The position numbers were made by a program, and so were the translations under genes. The notes beneath the pieces are model-generated. The model ran no database searches. It saw nothing but the letters and a program-made list of their open reading frames with translations, and was not told the origin of the DNA. Positions 5,676 to 6,674 of a stretch of DNA of 6,674 bases are shown here, one piece after another. How positions within the stretch are numbered: position 1 is the stretch's first letter; the number at the start of each line of letters is the position of its first letter. The stretch comes from Lachnospiraceae bacterium UBA3814 (GTDB lineage: Bacteria > Bacillota > Clostridia > Lachnospirales > Lachnospiraceae), in the NCBI GenBank assembly GCA_002368575.1, contig DFEA01000106.1:1-6674 (forward strand), read 5' to 3'.

Positions 5676-6674
5676 TCATACCTTTGAAAATCTTATGACA
5701 TTCCACGATACCGGCTTCAAACGGGCATTGAACACATTTCCGTCCATGGTATGATCGTTTCTGACAAAAGGACGCACCTTCTCCTCTTCGGCCGAATTGA
5801 CCGCCTCCATATCCTCGCTTTCAAGCACCGTCATCTCCTTGACGCTGTAGCCCTCAAAGCCCTTTAATACCGCTTCAAACTCGATCTCCTCCTCAGTATT
5901 CCTGTTCACCGCAAATACAGTGACCTCACCGGCCTCCTCATTATATACCGCTATGGCCTCCACATCGGTCACCTCCTCATGCTTTGAGGTGTCGTGCTTT
6001 CCGGTCTCAAGCAGCGGTTCAAGGGCATAGCCCCTTCCGTATTTCGAAGCGTGGCAGAAGGGATAATAGATCGACTGCCTCCATGCCCTTCCGTTTTTCC
6101 CCTCCTCTGTCATTACAGGCGCTATGACATTAACAAGCTGGGCAAGACAGGCGATCTTTACCCTGTCGGAATGCTTTAACAGGGTGATGATCGCAAGCCC
6201 GTCAACTACCGCGTCCTCAAAGGTATAGATATCCTCCAGAAGATGGGGATGACGCCTCCAGGGAAGCTTGTCCATATCCTGATTATCCTGATCTATCGAA
6301 TGATACCATACGTTCCACTCGTCAAAGCTCAGGTTAATGGTCTTTTTGCTGTGCTTTGTCGCCTTCACATAGTCGCAGGTGGCGATTATCGAGTTAAGGA
6401 AGAATTCCAGATCGTCCGTCTTTGCGAGAAAATCCGCGGTATCGTCCTCATCCTTTTTGAAATACTGATGAAGGGAAACATAATCCACATAGTCATACGC
6501 CTCCTTAAGGACCGAAGCCTCCCATTCGGCAAAGGTCGGCATATCCACAAAGGAGCTTCCGCATACGACAAACTCAAGGGAGGAATCCATAAGCTTCATG
6601 GCCTTTGCGGTCTCCGCGGCAAGCCTTCCGTATTCCTTGGCCTCCTTGTGCCCCATCTGCCAGGGGCCGTCCAT
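5676..6674 (-). CDS. GH51 alpha-L-arabinofuranosidase, N-terminal part outside the window
   Basis: The enzyme releases L-arabinose from arabinan, arabinoxylan and their oligosaccharides by a retaining mechanism. The 332 visible residues begin with MDGPWQMGHK, the sequence that directly follows the acid/base Glu (…GNE) in GH51, so the true start is beyond the right edge and the Met at the edge is internal. The catalytic nucleophile is the Glu in LSFDEWNVWY (visible residue 119). Its distance from the expected acid/base Glu is 119 residues, identical to Glu175/Glu294 of the Geobacillus enzyme. CLAQLVNVIAPV and AWRQSIYYPF are further family blocks. The C-terminal beta-sandwich runs from about residue 230 to the end at NVIRFSKV. 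GH51 enzymes are near 500 residues, so roughly 170 are missing. No signal peptide can be judged, but most of this type are cytoplasmic and act on imported oligosaccharides. Confidence 0.95.
   Translation of the reverse strand: MDGPWQMGHKEAKEYGRLAAETAKAMKLMDSSLEFVVCGSSFVDMPTFAEWEASVLKEAYDYVDYVSLHQYFKKDEDDTADFLAKTDDLEFFLNSIIATCDYVKATKHSKKTINLSFDEWNVWYHSIDQDNQDMDKLPWRRHPHLLEDIYTFEDAVVDGLAIITLLKHSDRVKIACLAQLVNVIAPVMTEEGKNGRAWRQSIYYPFCHASKYGRGYALEPLLETGKHDTSKHEEVTDVEAIAVYNEEAGEVTVFAVNRNTEEEIEFEAVLKGFEGYSVKEMTVLESEDMEAVNSAEEEKVRPFVRNDHTMDGNVFNARLKPVSWNVIRFSKV

Overview
The window looks like chromosomal DNA from an anaerobic Gram-positive bacterium of the Clostridia, most likely a Lachnospiraceae member of the gut or rumen. 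That placement is inferred from three things. The genes are a two-domain flavin reductase/rubredoxin, a GH51 arabinofuranosidase and a Firmicutes-style enzyme I. The ribosome binding sites are strong GGAGG types. Base composition is roughly balanced, with heavy use of AGG (Arg) and ATA (Ile) codons in all the genes. No insertion sequence, integrase, tRNA, rRNA or CRISPR array is visible.

Layout: (1) positions 1-1502, minus strand: ptsI, enzyme I of the PEP-dependent sugar phosphotransferase system, cut by the left edge just after its catalytic Cys. (2) 1503-1636: a leader or intergenic stretch with two back-to-back hairpins that share an AGTTTACT core (AGTAAACT on the transcribed strand). (3) 1637-3616, minus: a divergent methionyl-tRNA synthetase-type class I enzyme whose KMSKS loop reads KASSS. 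(4) 3646-4878, minus: a 12-helix-type MFS transporter, 29 nt upstream of the synthetase gene and probably in the same transcript. (5) 4879-5003: a divergent intergenic region with a good extended -10 promoter facing right. (6) 5004-5624, plus: a flavin reductase fused to a rubredoxin-like domain (high-molecular-weight rubredoxin type). (7) 5625-5675: a short convergent gap with a GC-rich hairpin. (8) 5676-6674, minus: the C-terminal two thirds of a GH51 alpha-L-arabinofuranosidase, entering from the right edge.

The genes suggest plant-polysaccharide use (arabinofuranosidase), sugar uptake (enzyme I, MFS) and oxygen or redox defence in an anaerobe (rubredoxin fusion), but they do not form one obvious pathway. 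The most unusual items are the synthetase-like protein and the double hairpin directly in front of the ptsI ribosome binding site. The synthetase-like protein keeps the MetRS layout but has an altered ATP loop, methionine pocket and zinc knuckle, plus an extra internal segment, and is linked to a transporter. I see no clear-cut new multi-gene system; the MFS plus synthetase-like pair is the best candidate.
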